Shown here in pieces: positions 47,201 to 55,712 of a DNA stretch of 64,000 nt (position 1 is the stretch's first letter; each line of letters begins with the position of its first letter). The DNA comes from Myxococcales bacterium. GTDB lineage: Bacteria > Myxococcota_A > Polyangia > Nannocystales > Nannocystaceae. Below the pieces are notes generated by a model. That model was not told the DNA's origin and made no database searches. It saw only the letters and a list, made by a program, of their open reading frames with translations. The stretch lies in assembly GCA_020633295.1 (NCBI GenBank), contig JACKDW010000009.1:62001-126000 (forward strand), in the 5' to 3' direction. Both the position numbers and the translations under genes were made by a program.

Positions 47201-47563
47201 ATGGGGAAAAAAGTGCTCGTGGTGGATGACTCTGCGACCGTACGTCAGCAGGTCCGGCTCGCGCTTGCACCATCTGGCTACGACATCGTGGAGGCGTTTG
47301 ACGGCGAGGACGGCCTCAGCAAGGCGCGCGAGCACGACGACATCGCGATCGCGATCTGCGACGTCAACATGCCGCGCATGGACGGCATCGAGATGATCAA
47401 GCGGATGCGCGCCGACGGGCTCGCGGTGCCGATCGTCATGCTGACGACCGAGGGCCAGCCGGCGCTGATCAAGCAGGCGAAGGAGGCCGGCGCGAAGGGC
47501 TGGATCGTCAAGCCGTTCAACGCGCAGCTGCTCGTCAAGGCGGTCGACAAGCTCGCGCGCTGA
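47201..47563 (+). CDS. Single-domain response regulator (CheY-like)
   Basis: 120 residues: a complete receiver domain alone. The acidic pair is in VVDDS (Asp9-Asp10), the phosphoacceptor is Asp54 in ICDVNMPRMDG, the Thr is in MLTTEG, and the Lys is in IVKPF. It lacks an output domain, so it acts by protein contact, probably with a kinase and the CheX-like phosphatase encoded 15 bp downstream. The ribosome site GGAGGAGAGG precedes the ATG at 47201. Confidence 0.95.
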   Translation: MGKKVLVVDDSATVRQQVRLALAPSGYDIVEAFDGEDGLSKAREHDDIAIAICDVNMPRMDGIEMIKRMRADGLAVPIVMLTTEGQPALIKQAKEAGAKGWIVKPFNAQLLVKAVDKLAR

Positions 47564-47578
47564 GCGGGGACGTGCACG

Positions 47579-48103
47579 ATGAAGATGGTCACGGACATCC
47601 TGGATGAGCTCTCGTGGCTGGCCTGCGAGGCCATGCTGCCGGGCGGCTTCACCCGCGCGGGCGACGGCGCCGAGGAGCCCGAGGGCGGGCTCGTCTCGGT
47701 CATCGGCTTCTCCGGTGACCGCGTCCGCGGCGTGCTCGGCGTGACCGCGCCGCCCGAGGCGATCGCGGCCACGCACCCGCTCGCCGGGACCGAGCCGGCG
47801 CTGCGGGACGAGCAGCTCTACGACTGGGTCGCGGAGCTCGCCAACCAGCTGCTGGGGCGCATCAAGGGCGGGCTCATGGACTACGGCGTGACGCTTTGGT
47901 TGGCGTCGCCCGTGGTCCTGCGCGGCGTCTCCGTGCGCATCGTCCCGCGCCCGGAGGAGGGCGTGAAGAAGTTCAGCCTGCGCGGTCGCGCCGGCGACCT
48001 CTGCGTGTGGGTCGACTTCCAGTTCGACGAGGCGCTCGAGCTCGAGCGCGTCCCCGACCACGCGCGCGACCACTGCGTCGCCGGCGAGATGCTGCTGTTC
48101 TGA
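47579..48103 (+). CDS. CheX/CheC-like chemotaxis phosphatase
   Basis: 174 residues. The active helix carries DWVAELANQLLGRIKGGL with the Glu and Asn that position water in CheX-type CheY phosphatases. The strands GLVSVIGFSGDRVRGVLGV and LWLASPVVLRG match the fold. It probably dephosphorylates the CheY-like protein encoded just upstream, with which it forms a small operon. No CheA, MCP or flagellar genes are in the window, so the pair may serve a process other than swimming. Confidence 0.85.
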   Translation: MKMVTDILDELSWLACEAMLPGGFTRAGDGAEEPEGGLVSVIGFSGDRVRGVLGVTAPPEAIAATHPLAGTEPALRDEQLYDWVAELANQLLGRIKGGLMDYGVTLWLASPVVLRGVSVRIVPRPEEGVKKFSLRGRAGDLCVWVDFQFDEALELERVPDHARDHCVAGEMLLF

Positions 48104-48351
<248 letters not shown>

Positions 48352-50037
48352 GTGAGCGTCGCGGTCGCGGGCGCGGGCGGGCTCGCGGCGCGCGAGCTGG
48401 TGAGCCCGGTCGTCAGCCTCGGCGTCGTCCTGCTGGTGTGCGCGCTGCCGCTGCTGCGGCGGCGCCCGGCGCTGGTCCTGGCGATCGCGGCGCTCTCGAT
48501 CGCGGGCGTGGGGCTGGTCGCGTACGCCGGCGCGGGGCTCGCGAGCCCGGGCCTGTACGCGCTGTGCCTCGTGATCGTCAGCGCGTCGCTGGCGGTCGGG
48601 CTCCGCGGCGCGCTGGTCGTCGGTCTCGCGGCCGCGGCGACCTCGACCGCGCTGCTGCTCGGCTCGGGCGGCGGCGTCGAGGCGCCGGCGCGCGCGCTCG
48701 AGCTGTGGGCGACGCAGGTCACGGTGTTCCTCGGGACATCCGTGTTCGTCGGCGTCGCGGTGCGGCGCCTGCGGGCCGCGCTGCAGCGCTCGTGGGTGAG
48801 CGAGCGCTCGGCCCGGGCCGCGCTCGCGCGCCGCGACGAGGAGCTGCAGCGGCGCCGCGCGGCCGAGGACAAGCTGCGCGAGGCGGTCCGCGAGGCCGAG
48901 CGCGCGAACGAGGCCAAGAGCCAGTTCCTCGCCGGCATGAGCCACGAGCTGCGGACGCCGCTCAACGCGATCATCGGCTACAGCGAGCTGCTGATCGAGG
49001 ACTCCGAGGACGTCGGCGTCGCGGCCGACCTCAACCGGATCCGCAGCTCCGGCCGGCACCTGCTCGCGCTGATCAACGACATCCTCGACCTCGCCAAGAT
49101 CGAGGCGGGGCGCATGCGGCTGGTGCGGGAGTGGTTCGACGTCTCCGCGCTCGTCAACGACATCGCCGGCTTCGTGATCCCGGCGGCGGATCAGCGCGGC
49201 AACATGATCGTGCTCGACATCGATCAGCAGATCGGGCGCGTGCACGCCGACCCCGTGCGCGTGCGCCAGGTCGTGCTCAACCTGCTCAGCAACGCGAACA
49301 AGTTCACCGAGGACGGGATGGTGTTCCTGCGCGCGAGCCGGGTCGAGCGCGACGGCGCGCCGAGCCTGCAGATCTCGGTGCAGGACACCGGGATCGGCAT
49401 CACGCAGGAGCAGCTCGCGCGCCTGTTTCAGCCCTTCGTGCAGGCCGAGAGCTCGATCGCGCGCCGCTTCGGCGGGACCGGCCTCGGGCTCGTGCTGTCG
49501 GCGCGCTTCGTCGAGATGATGGAGGGCTCGATCGAGGTCGAGAGCACGCCGGGCGAGGGCTCGATCTTCACCGTGACGCTGCCGGTGCGCTCGACCTCGG
49601 CCGAGCTCGAGGAGCGCCACGAGGAGCGGATCGAGGCCGCGCGCGCGCACCCGGGCGACGCGGTGCTGTGCCTCGACGAGGACCCGCGCGCGCTCGACCT
49701 GCTGTGTCGCGCGCTCGAGTCCACCGGCCTGTTCCCGATCCCCGGCGCGCGCGTGGCCGAGGGCCTCGCGCTGGCGCGTGAGCACAACCCGGCGGCGGCG
49801 CTGATCGACGTCGGCTACGCGCGCGGGTGGGAGACGCTGACGGATCTGGTCGCGCGCGGCGTGCCGACGGTGGTCGTCAGCGTCGACGACGACGTCGGCC
49901 GCAGCCGCGACATCGGGGCCGCCGCGCACCTGGTGAAGCCGATCGAGCGCGGCGCGCTGACAGAGACGCTGCGCGCGACGCTGGCGGGCGCGCGCGGCGA
50001 TGACGACGGCGCGAAGGCGGACGCGGGCGAGGGCTAG
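48352..50037 (+). CDS. Membrane-bound hybrid sensor histidine kinase
   Basis: 561 residues from a GTG start. Residues 15-140 form five or six membrane helices with no periplasmic domain. A coiled coil (about 150-190) leads to the HisKA helix with His198 in SHELRTPLN and an ATPase domain with N (LLSNANKF), G1 (QDTGIGI), F (LFQPFVQ) and G2 (GGTGLGLVLS) boxes. The C-terminal receiver is divergent: acidic pocket LDEDP, Asp in ALIDVGY, Lys in LVKPI, so it may still be phosphorylated. It probably senses a membrane signal. It follows the CheY/CheX pair, which could take part in its signalling. Confidence 0.92.
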   Translation: MSVAVAGAGGLAARELVSPVVSLGVVLLVCALPLLRRRPALVLAIAALSIAGVGLVAYAGAGLASPGLYALCLVIVSASLAVGLRGALVVGLAAAATSTALLLGSGGGVEAPARALELWATQVTVFLGTSVFVGVAVRRLRAALQRSWVSERSARAALARRDEELQRRRAAEDKLREAVREAERANEAKSQFLAGMSHELRTPLNAIIGYSELLIEDSEDVGVAADLNRIRSSGRHLLALINDILDLAKIEAGRMRLVREWFDVSALVNDIAGFVIPAADQRGNMIVLDIDQQIGRVHADPVRVRQVVLNLLSNANKFTEDGMVFLRASRVERDGAPSLQISVQDTGIGITQEQLARLFQPFVQAESSIARRFGGTGLGLVLSARFVEMMEGSIEVESTPGEGSIFTVTLPVRSTSAELEERHEERIEAARAHPGDAVLCLDEDPRALDLLCRALESTGLFPIPGARVAEGLALAREHNPAAALIDVGYARGWETLTDLVARGVPTVVVSVDDDVGRSRDIGAAAHLVKPIERGALTETLRATLAGARGDDDGAKADAGEG

Positions 50038-50103
50038 GGGCGCCGGGGACGGAGTTTCGCGCGCTCACCCGCGCTGGTCGCTCACCCGCGCCGCAGGAGG
50101 CGT

Positions 50104-50991
50104 ATGCTCGACGCGATGTCGCGCCCACGCTCCCCGTCGCTCCTGCTCGCGGTCCTCGGGTTGTTCTGCGCCTGCACCCAGGCCGGCGACGCGCCGCGCT
50201 CGAGCGCCGGCGAGACGCCGGCGCCGGTCGCCGCGCCCGCCGATGCGGGCGAGCACGCGAGCGCGACCGCGTCGACCGCGTTGCGCCCGGCGCCGCCCAA
50301 CACCCCGCCGGTCGAGTCGCCACCGGACGAAGCGCCGCTCGAGCCGCCCACACCGTCGACAGCCATCGCGCCGCCGGATCCAGAACCGCCGGAGCCCCCG
50401 GACGCCGACGGGCCCGTGTCCGACGCGGAGGCGATCGAGGCGTACATCAAGGACTGCGGCCACCGCTTCACGGTCGCGGCCGACGAGGGCTACGACGATG
50501 ACGACGACGAGCAGGTCGCCGAGTGCGAGTTCGTCGAGTTCGACCAGAACTGCGCCTCCGACCCGGCGGGCTGCTGGGGCGACGGGCAGCAGTGCATCGC
50601 GGCGTGCGGGCCCCCGTGCAGCGCGTGTCAGACGAGCTGCGCGAGCGAGTGCACGAGCTGCAAGGAGCGCTGCGAGGGCGGCGCGGCGGACTGCGTACGC
50701 GAGTGCGCCGCGGCCCGCCAGGCCTGCCGCGCGCGGTGCCTCGACGCGCGCACGAAGTGTCGCGCGGTCGACTGCGCGAAGCAGGAGCGGGACTGCGAGC
50801 GCGCCTTCACCCGCGACCGCAAGCAGAAGTGCCCGCAGTGCGCCGCGATCAGCGAGTGCCTCATGGACTACGAGGGCGACAAGGATCCCGACACCCTGTG
50901 CCCGAAGAAATTCCCGAAGGCGGCCAAGGAGTGCTTCGAGTGGTGCTACGAGTACTACGAGGCCGAGGACGAGGACGAGGACGCGGGCTAG
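50104..50991 (+). CDS. Cys-rich lipoprotein
   Basis: 295 residues from MLDAMSRPRS at 50104 (a second in-frame ATG at 50116 is equally possible). The signal SPSLLLAVLGLFCAC ends in a lipobox. A Pro/Ala-rich linker of about 90 residues is followed by a domain with over 25 Cys, many in CxxxC spacing (CSACQTSCASECTSCKERC, then CVRECAAARQACRARC), and an acidic tail. The regular Cys spacing suggests a disulfide-stitched helical rod. No Cys-x-Pro-x-Arg sulfatase motif is present. It overlaps or closely precedes an FGE-like lipoprotein gene, with which it is probably coexpressed. Confidence 0.8.
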   Translation: MLDAMSRPRSPSLLLAVLGLFCACTQAGDAPRSSAGETPAPVAAPADAGEHASATASTALRPAPPNTPPVESPPDEAPLEPPTPSTAIAPPDPEPPEPPDADGPVSDAEAIEAYIKDCGHRFTVAADEGYDDDDDEQVAECEFVEFDQNCASDPAGCWGDGQQCIAACGPPCSACQTSCASECTSCKERCEGGAADCVRECAAARQACRARCLDARTKCRAVDCAKQERDCERAFTRDRKQKCPQCAAISECLMDYEGDKDPDTLCPKKFPKAAKECFEWCYEYYEAEDEDEDAG

Positions 50992-52007
50992 GACGGCGAG
51001 CGCGTCTCGCCGCGCTCGCGTCGCTGCTGAGCGCGGCCTGCTCGGACGCCGCGCCCAACCGCGATGATCCTGCCGTGACGCCCGCCGCCGCGCCGCCCGC
51101 CGCCGCGCCGTCCGCTGCCGTCGTCGCGGCGGCCCCCGTCGCGCCCGCGCCCGCCGGGCGCGCGCTCGTCGACATCCCCGCGGGGGACTTCGTGATGGGG
51201 CGCGACGCGGCGCGCCACGGCGACGAGACGCCGGCGCACCGCGTGACGGTCTCGGCCTTTCGCCTCGAGCCGACGCTCGTGACCGTCGCGGAGTTTCGGG
51301 CCTTCGTCGACGCGACCGGCTACCGCACGAGCGCCGAGCGCCTCGGCTACGGCATGACCGCCGTCGAGGGCATGGACGACTGGGAGTGGGAGCGGGTCGA
51401 GGGCGCGTCGTGGCGCGCGCCCTGGGGCCCGGCGCGGGCCGAGCGGCTCGCGCAGCGAGACGACGAGCCTGTCGTCATGGTCAGCTGGTTCGACGCGGTC
51501 GCGTTCTGCGAGCACCACGGGCGGCGGCTCCCGACCGAGGCCGAGTGGGAGTACGCGATGCGGGCCGGCTCGACGGGCACGCGCTACCCGTGGGGGGACA
51601 CGCCGCGCCGCCCGGGCGGCGACTTCGGCCTGAACTTCTGGCAAGGCGAGGACCATCACCGCAATGAACGCCTCGACGGCTACCTGTACCTCTCGCCTGT
51701 GCGCGCGTTCCCGCCGAACGCGTGGGGCCTCTACGATCCGGTGGGCAACGCGTGGCAGTGGGTCTCGGACTGGTACGCGCGCGACACCTACGAGCGCGAC
51801 GCGGCGGGCGTCACCGACCCCGCGGGCCCCGCGAGCGGCTGGGCCAGGGTCGCGCGCGGCGGATCGTGGTGGTGCTCGCGCAGCGCCTGCTCCGCCTACG
51901 GGCTGTACGCGCGCGGCAAGTCGCGGCCGCTCGCGGTGTACAGCAACAACAGCTTCCGCTGCGCCGCCGACGTGGACGCCTCGCGGACGCGCGGGGCCAG
52001 CTCGTGA
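50940..52007 (+). CDS. Lipoprotein with formylglycine-generating-enzyme (SUMF1) domain
   Basis: 355 residues if it starts at the GTG at 50940, which gives an Arg-rich n-region and a lipoprotein signal LAALASLLSAAC; the start lies inside the preceding gene. After an Ala/Pro linker comes a full SUMF1/FGE domain: DIPAGDFVMGRD, TPAHRVTVSAFRLEP, RRLPTEAEWEYAMRAG, and GLYDPVGNAWQWVSDW. The catalytic pair of true FGEs, GGSxxCxxxxC, is present as GGSWWCSRSACSAY (Cys codons at 51873 and 51888). Many bacterial SUMF1 proteins have lost it. It may therefore be active, converting Cys of sulfatases to formylglycine at the envelope, although no sulfatase gene is in the window. Confidence 0.85.
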   Translation: MVLRVLRGRGRGRGRGLGRRARLAALASLLSAACSDAAPNRDDPAVTPAAAPPAAAPSAAVVAAAPVAPAPAGRALVDIPAGDFVMGRDAARHGDETPAHRVTVSAFRLEPTLVTVAEFRAFVDATGYRTSAERLGYGMTAVEGMDDWEWERVEGASWRAPWGPARAERLAQRDDEPVVMVSWFDAVAFCEHHGRRLPTEAEWEYAMRAGSTGTRYPWGDTPRRPGGDFGLNFWQGEDHHRNERLDGYLYLSPVRAFPPNAWGLYDPVGNAWQWVSDWYARDTYERDAAGVTDPAGPASGWARVARGGSWWCSRSACSAYGLYARGKSRPLAVYSNNSFRCAADVDASRTRGASS

Positions 52008-52272
52008 GCGTTCGCGGACGCGCGCTCCTTCTTCTCCGGCCCGCGCGGGCTGCTCGGTCGCGGCCGCTGCCGCGAGCCCTTGCTCACCGCGCCCGACTGG
52101 ACGCTCGAGGTTCAGCGCGGGGCCATGCGCCTCGCGTCGCCGCTGATGCTCGGCCCGGCCTCGCGCGCGCTCACGGCGGCGGGCGTGCGCGGCTCCTCGT
52201 GACCGCGTGTGTCGCTGGGCGCCTGGGAGCCCGCGATCCCTGGCGCGCTCGCCGACGCCGCGGGAGGGCGCG
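52008..52272. other. Gap with an unrecognised coding fragment
   Basis: 265 bp between the FGE-like gene and the glycerate kinase gene. The frame directly behind the FGE stop (52008-52200) reads AFADARSFFSGPRG and later DWTLEVQRGAMRLASPLML, ending in its own stop. It looks coding but has no start of its own and no recognised family; it may be a remnant of a gene or part of the damaged kinase region. Confidence 0.35.
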
Positions 52273-53604
52273 ATGATCGAGCGCGCGCGCCTGGTGCCGC
52301 CAGGCGCGCTCCGGGCGCGCGCCTGGTCACAGGTCCTCTCGGACATGTTCGAGGAGGCGCTCGCGGCCGTCGAGCCCGCCGCGCGGGTGCGCGACGCGCT
52401 GCGCGAGAGAGGCGTCGCCGCGCGCCTTCGCGGCCCTCGACGCGCCCGCGCACGTGCTGGCGATCGGCAAGGCGAGCGTCGCCATGGCCCGCAGCGCTCG
52501 AGGTGCTGGGCGCGCGCGTCGTCGGGGGCGTCGTCGTCCACAAGGCCGCGCGCGAGGGGGCGCTCGGGCCGTTGGCGCTCGTTCGCGGCGCGCACCCGGT
52601 CCCCGACGAGCGCTCGCGGATCGCCGGGTCCCGCGTGCTGCAGCACGCGCGCGCCGTCGGACCCGAGGCGCGCGCGCTCGTGTTGATCTCCGGGGGCGCG
52701 TCCTCGCTGGTCTGCGCGCCCCGTGCCCCGGTGACGGTGCAGGACCTCCAGTCGCTGACGACGTCGCTGCTCGGCGCCGGCGCGGACATTCACGCGATCA
52801 ATCACATCCGCCGCGAGCTCGACGTGATCAAGGGCGGGGGGCTGGCGCGCGCGCTGGCGCGGACGCGGGCCCACAGCCTGATCCTCGCGGACGTCGACGC
52901 GGCGCGCTGGGAGGACGTCGGCTCCGGGCCGACGGCGCCGCGCGCCCGTGATCCCGCAGGCGCGTGGGCGACGATCGAGCGCCTCAGGCTCGCGTCGCGC
53001 GTGCCCCCGCGCGTGCGGGAGGCGCTGCGCGTCGCGTCGCCGCCGGGCTGTCCGATCGAGCATCCGAGGACCTGCGTCGGCGCGGTCGAGGACGCGGTCG
53101 CGGCCGCGCGGCGCGTCGCGGCGCGTTCAGGGGTACCAGGTGGTCGACGCCCCGGCGGTCCTGACCGGCGAGGCGAGGGGCTCGCGCCCGCGCTCGCGCG
53201 GACCCTCGACGACTGGACCCGCGACGGCGGCGCGCGCGCCGCTGCGCGGTGCTCGGCGGCGAGACCACCGTCACGCTGCGCGGTCCGGGCCGCGGCGGAC
53301 GAAACCAGGGCTCGCGCTCGCGGTCGCGAACGAGCTCGCGCGGCTGCAGGCCCGCCGCGGCCCGGCGCCGCGCGAGGCCGTGTTCGCGACGCTCGCCACC
53401 GACGGCGAGGACGGGCCGACCGACGCCGCGGGCGCCGTCGTCACGCGCGACACGGCCCCGGCGATCGACGCGGCGGGCCTCGATCCAGTCGCGGCGCTCG
53501 AGCGCAACGACAGCTACCCGGCGCTGGAGGCCGCCGGCGCGCTGCTGCGGATCGGCGCGACCGGGACCAACGTCCGCGACCTCGCGCTGCTGCTCGCGCG
53601 CTGA
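52273..53604 (+). pseudogene. Glycerate 2-kinase (MOFRL/DUF4147 family), frameshifted
   Basis: The pieces align with glycerate kinases of the DUF4147-MOFRL type, which phosphorylate D-glycerate to 2-phosphoglycerate: MIERARLVPPGAL at the start, VLAIGKASVAMARSA, VLISGGASSLVCAP, the LNxHLxxVKGG-like INHIRRELDVIKGGGLARA, ILADV, and a MOFRL tail with AVFATLATDGEDGPTDAAGA and NDSYPALEAAGALLRIGATGTNVRDL. They lie in three frames with changes near 52430, 52495, 53120 and 53320. Either the gene is decaying or the sequence has indels. It sits between the FGE-like gene and the radical SAM gene. Confidence 0.7.
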
Positions 53605-53621
53605 GCCAGGCCCGCCGCCGG

Positions 53622-53691
53622 CGTGATAGGTGCTTGAAGAGACATGTAGAGTGGATTTGTAGAAGGGTCTTGTGGAAGAGACAGGTAGAAG
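53622..53691. repeat. Degenerate 12-14-bp direct repeats upstream of the radical SAM gene
   Basis: Five spaced units end in TTGAAG, TGTAGAG, TGTAGAAG, TGTGGAAG and GGTAGAAG (53634, 53645, 53659, 53671 and 53684). Two of the intervening blocks begin AGAGACA (AGACATGT and AGACAGGT), resembling the half-site of the dyad found elsewhere. It is the only AT-rich patch before the start at 53730. Confidence 0.6.
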
Positions 53692-53729
53692 GACGCGCAT
53701 GGCCGCGCGCGCCCGTGCTACCCTGCGCC

Positions 53730-55049
53730 GTGGCCGAGACGCGCCCACGGATCCGGCTCCCGCTGGTCAGCGGCGAGCGCGAGCTGCCCCGCCGCACGCG
53801 GACCGTGTCGGCGCTCGCCGGCGACGCGCCGCGCCCGGGCATCGCCGTCTGGGAGCTCACGCTCGCCTGCGACCAGCGCTGCCTGCACTGCGGGCCGCGG
53901 GCGGGGAAGGCCCGCGCGCGCGAGCTCGACACCGCGCGCTGCCTGGAGGTCGTCGCCCAGCTGGCCGCGATCGGCGTCAGCGAGGTCTCGCTCATCGGCG
54001 GCGAGGCCTACCTGCGCGACGACTGCCCCGCGATCGTGCGCGCGATCCGGGCCCACGGCATGACCTGCATCCTGACGACCGGCGGCTACAACCTCACGCA
54101 GGCGCGCGCCGAGGCGCTCGCGGCGGCGGGCGTCCAGAGCGTCTCGATCTCGATCGACGGGCTGCAGGAGACGCACGATCGCCTGCGCGGTCGGGCCCGC
54201 AGCTGGGCGCGCGCGTTCGCGGCGATGCGCCGGCTGAGGGCGCTCGGCGTCCAGGTCGCCGTGAACACGCAGATCAACGCGTGGACGAAGGACGAGCTGC
54301 TGCCGCTGCTCGAGCTCGTCGCGGCCGCGGGCGCGCACGCCTGGCAGGTGCAGATCACGGTCGCGCACGGCAACGCGGCCGACCACCCCGAGCTGCTGCT
54401 GCAGCCCTACATGATCCCCGAGGTCTTCGAGACCCTGGAGCGCGCGCTGGCGCGCTGCCGCGAGCTCGGCGTGCTGCTGTACCCCGGCAACAGCGTCGGC
54501 TACTTCGGCCCGCTCGAGCACCCGCTGCGGCGCCCCTTCGACGTCGAGGGCCACTACCGCGGCTGCGCGGCGGGGCGCGCGACGCTGGGGATCGAGAGCG
54601 ACGGTCGGCTCAAGGGCTGCCCGAGCCTCGACGGCGCGGTCAACGGCGCGGGCTCCCTCGCGGAACATGACCTCGAGGACCTGTGGTCGAGCGCGCCGGC
54701 GCTGCGGTTCTTCCGCGCGCGCGGCCGCGACTCGCTGTGGGGCTACTGCGCGCGCTGCTACTACGCCGACACCTGCAAGGCCGGCTGCACGACGATGACC
54801 GAGCCGCTGTTCGGGCGCCCCGGCAACAACCCGTTCTGTCACCACCGCGCGCTCGAGCTGCGGGCCCAGGGGCTGCGCGAGCGCGTCGAGCAGGTGCGCG
54901 CGGCGACCGGGCGACCCTTCGACAGCGGCCTGTTCCAGCTCGTGCTCGAGCGCGTCTCGGACGGCGCGCGCGTGCACGTCGAGCCGCCGCGGACCAGCCG
55001 CGCGCTCGAGCCGGACGGGCCGGGCAGCCCGCTCCCGATCGCGCCGTGA
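53730..55049 (+). CDS. Radical SAM enzyme with SPASM-like C-terminal cluster domain
   Basis: 439 residues from the GTG at 53730 (another GTG at 53715 is in frame). The radical SAM cluster loop is ACDQRCLHCG with Cys47, Cys51 and Cys54, followed by SLIGGEAYLRDD (GGE motif) and SISIDGLQETHDRLRG. The C-terminal third has RGCAAGRATLGIESDGRLKGCPSL and CARCYYADTCKAGC plus NPFCHH, the Cys pattern of SPASM auxiliary iron-sulfur clusters. Such enzymes modify peptides or proteins or build cofactors. No obvious precursor peptide lies nearby. It is preceded by an unusual repeat array. Confidence 0.9.
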   Translation: MAETRPRIRLPLVSGERELPRRTRTVSALAGDAPRPGIAVWELTLACDQRCLHCGPRAGKARARELDTARCLEVVAQLAAIGVSEVSLIGGEAYLRDDCPAIVRAIRAHGMTCILTTGGYNLTQARAEALAAAGVQSVSISIDGLQETHDRLRGRARSWARAFAAMRRLRALGVQVAVNTQINAWTKDELLPLLELVAAAGAHAWQVQITVAHGNAADHPELLLQPYMIPEVFETLERALARCRELGVLLYPGNSVGYFGPLEHPLRRPFDVEGHYRGCAAGRATLGIESDGRLKGCPSLDGAVNGAGSLAEHDLEDLWSSAPALRFFRARGRDSLWGYCARCYYADTCKAGCTTMTEPLFGRPGNNPFCHHRALELRAQGLRERVEQVRAATGRPFDSGLFQLVLERVSDGARVHVEPPRTSRALEPDGPGSPLPIAP

Positions 55050-55065
55050 GCTCGCCGCGGCGCGC

Positions 55066-55638
55066 TCACGGCTTGGAGTAGGCGCCGGGCGGCTCGGCGT
55101 CGGGCGCCGGCGCGTCGGGATCGTCGTCCGGCGCCGCGCCGGCGTAGGGCGGGATCGTGCCGAGGCTGTCGCTGTCGGTGGCGCCCGTGCTCCCGGTCGT
55201 GTCGGGGTGACCGGTCGTCGCGTCGGTCGTCATCTCGCCCGTCGACGTCGTGTCGAGCGTCGTGCCGCTGGTCGACGTCGCGCTGGTCGTGCTGGTCGCG
55301 GTCGCGGAGGTCGCGGAGGTCGCGGAGGTCGCGGAGGTCGATCCGCTCGAGCCGCTCGCGGTCCCCGTCGTCGTCGCGCTCGAGGACGAGGTGTCGCCGG
55401 CCGTCGTCGCGCTCCCGGCCGAGGTCGTCGACTCGCCGATCGTGCTGGTCGGCGACGTGTCGCTCGTCGAGGTCGTCTCGTCCCCGCCGCCGGCGCAGCT
55501 CGTCAGCAGCCCGACCGTCGTGGCGACGGTCACGAGCCGCGCGGGCGACCAGGACGCGAGGCGCACGCGCGCGCCGCAGAAGGGGCACTCGAGCTCGCTC
55601 GCGTGGACGTGACGACGACAGCCGGGGCAGAGGCGCAC
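55066..55638 (-). CDS. Zinc-ribbon protein with hydrophobic segment and Ser/Thr-rich tail
   Basis: 190 residues. It begins with a zinc ribbon (LCPGCRRHVHASELECPFCG, two CxxC knuckles), then one hydrophobic stretch (LVTVATTVGLLTSC) and about 130 residues that are almost all Ser, Thr, Gly and Ala with TSATSATSAT repeats, ending PPGAYSKP. The Cys at the end of the hydrophobic stretch resembles a lipobox, but the 30-residue ribbon before it would be unusual for a signal peptide. Either the ribbon stays inside and the tail outside, or the start is mis-assigned. The organism uses the same linker style in its lipoproteins. Convergent with the radical SAM gene. Confidence 0.7.
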   Translation of the reverse strand: MRLCPGCRRHVHASELECPFCGARVRLASWSPARLVTVATTVGLLTSCAGGGDETTSTSDTSPTSTIGESTTSAGSATTAGDTSSSSATTTGTASGSSGSTSATSATSATSATATSTTSATSTSGTTLDTTSTGEMTTDATTGHPDTTGSTGATDSDSLGTIPPYAGAAPDDDPDAPAPDAEPPGAYSKP

Positions 55639-55712
55639 GCCGCCACGGTAGCACGACCCCCCGTCGCGCGCGCGCCAAGGCGCGGGCGTCCCCGCGTCAA
55701 TTCACCGGCCCC

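Noticed and set aside
53730..55049. RiPP biosynthetic cluster around the radical SAM/SPASM enzyme
   Set aside because: No precursor peptide, protease or exporter gene was seen on either side; the convergent Ser/Thr-rich protein is far too long and has the organism's common linker composition.
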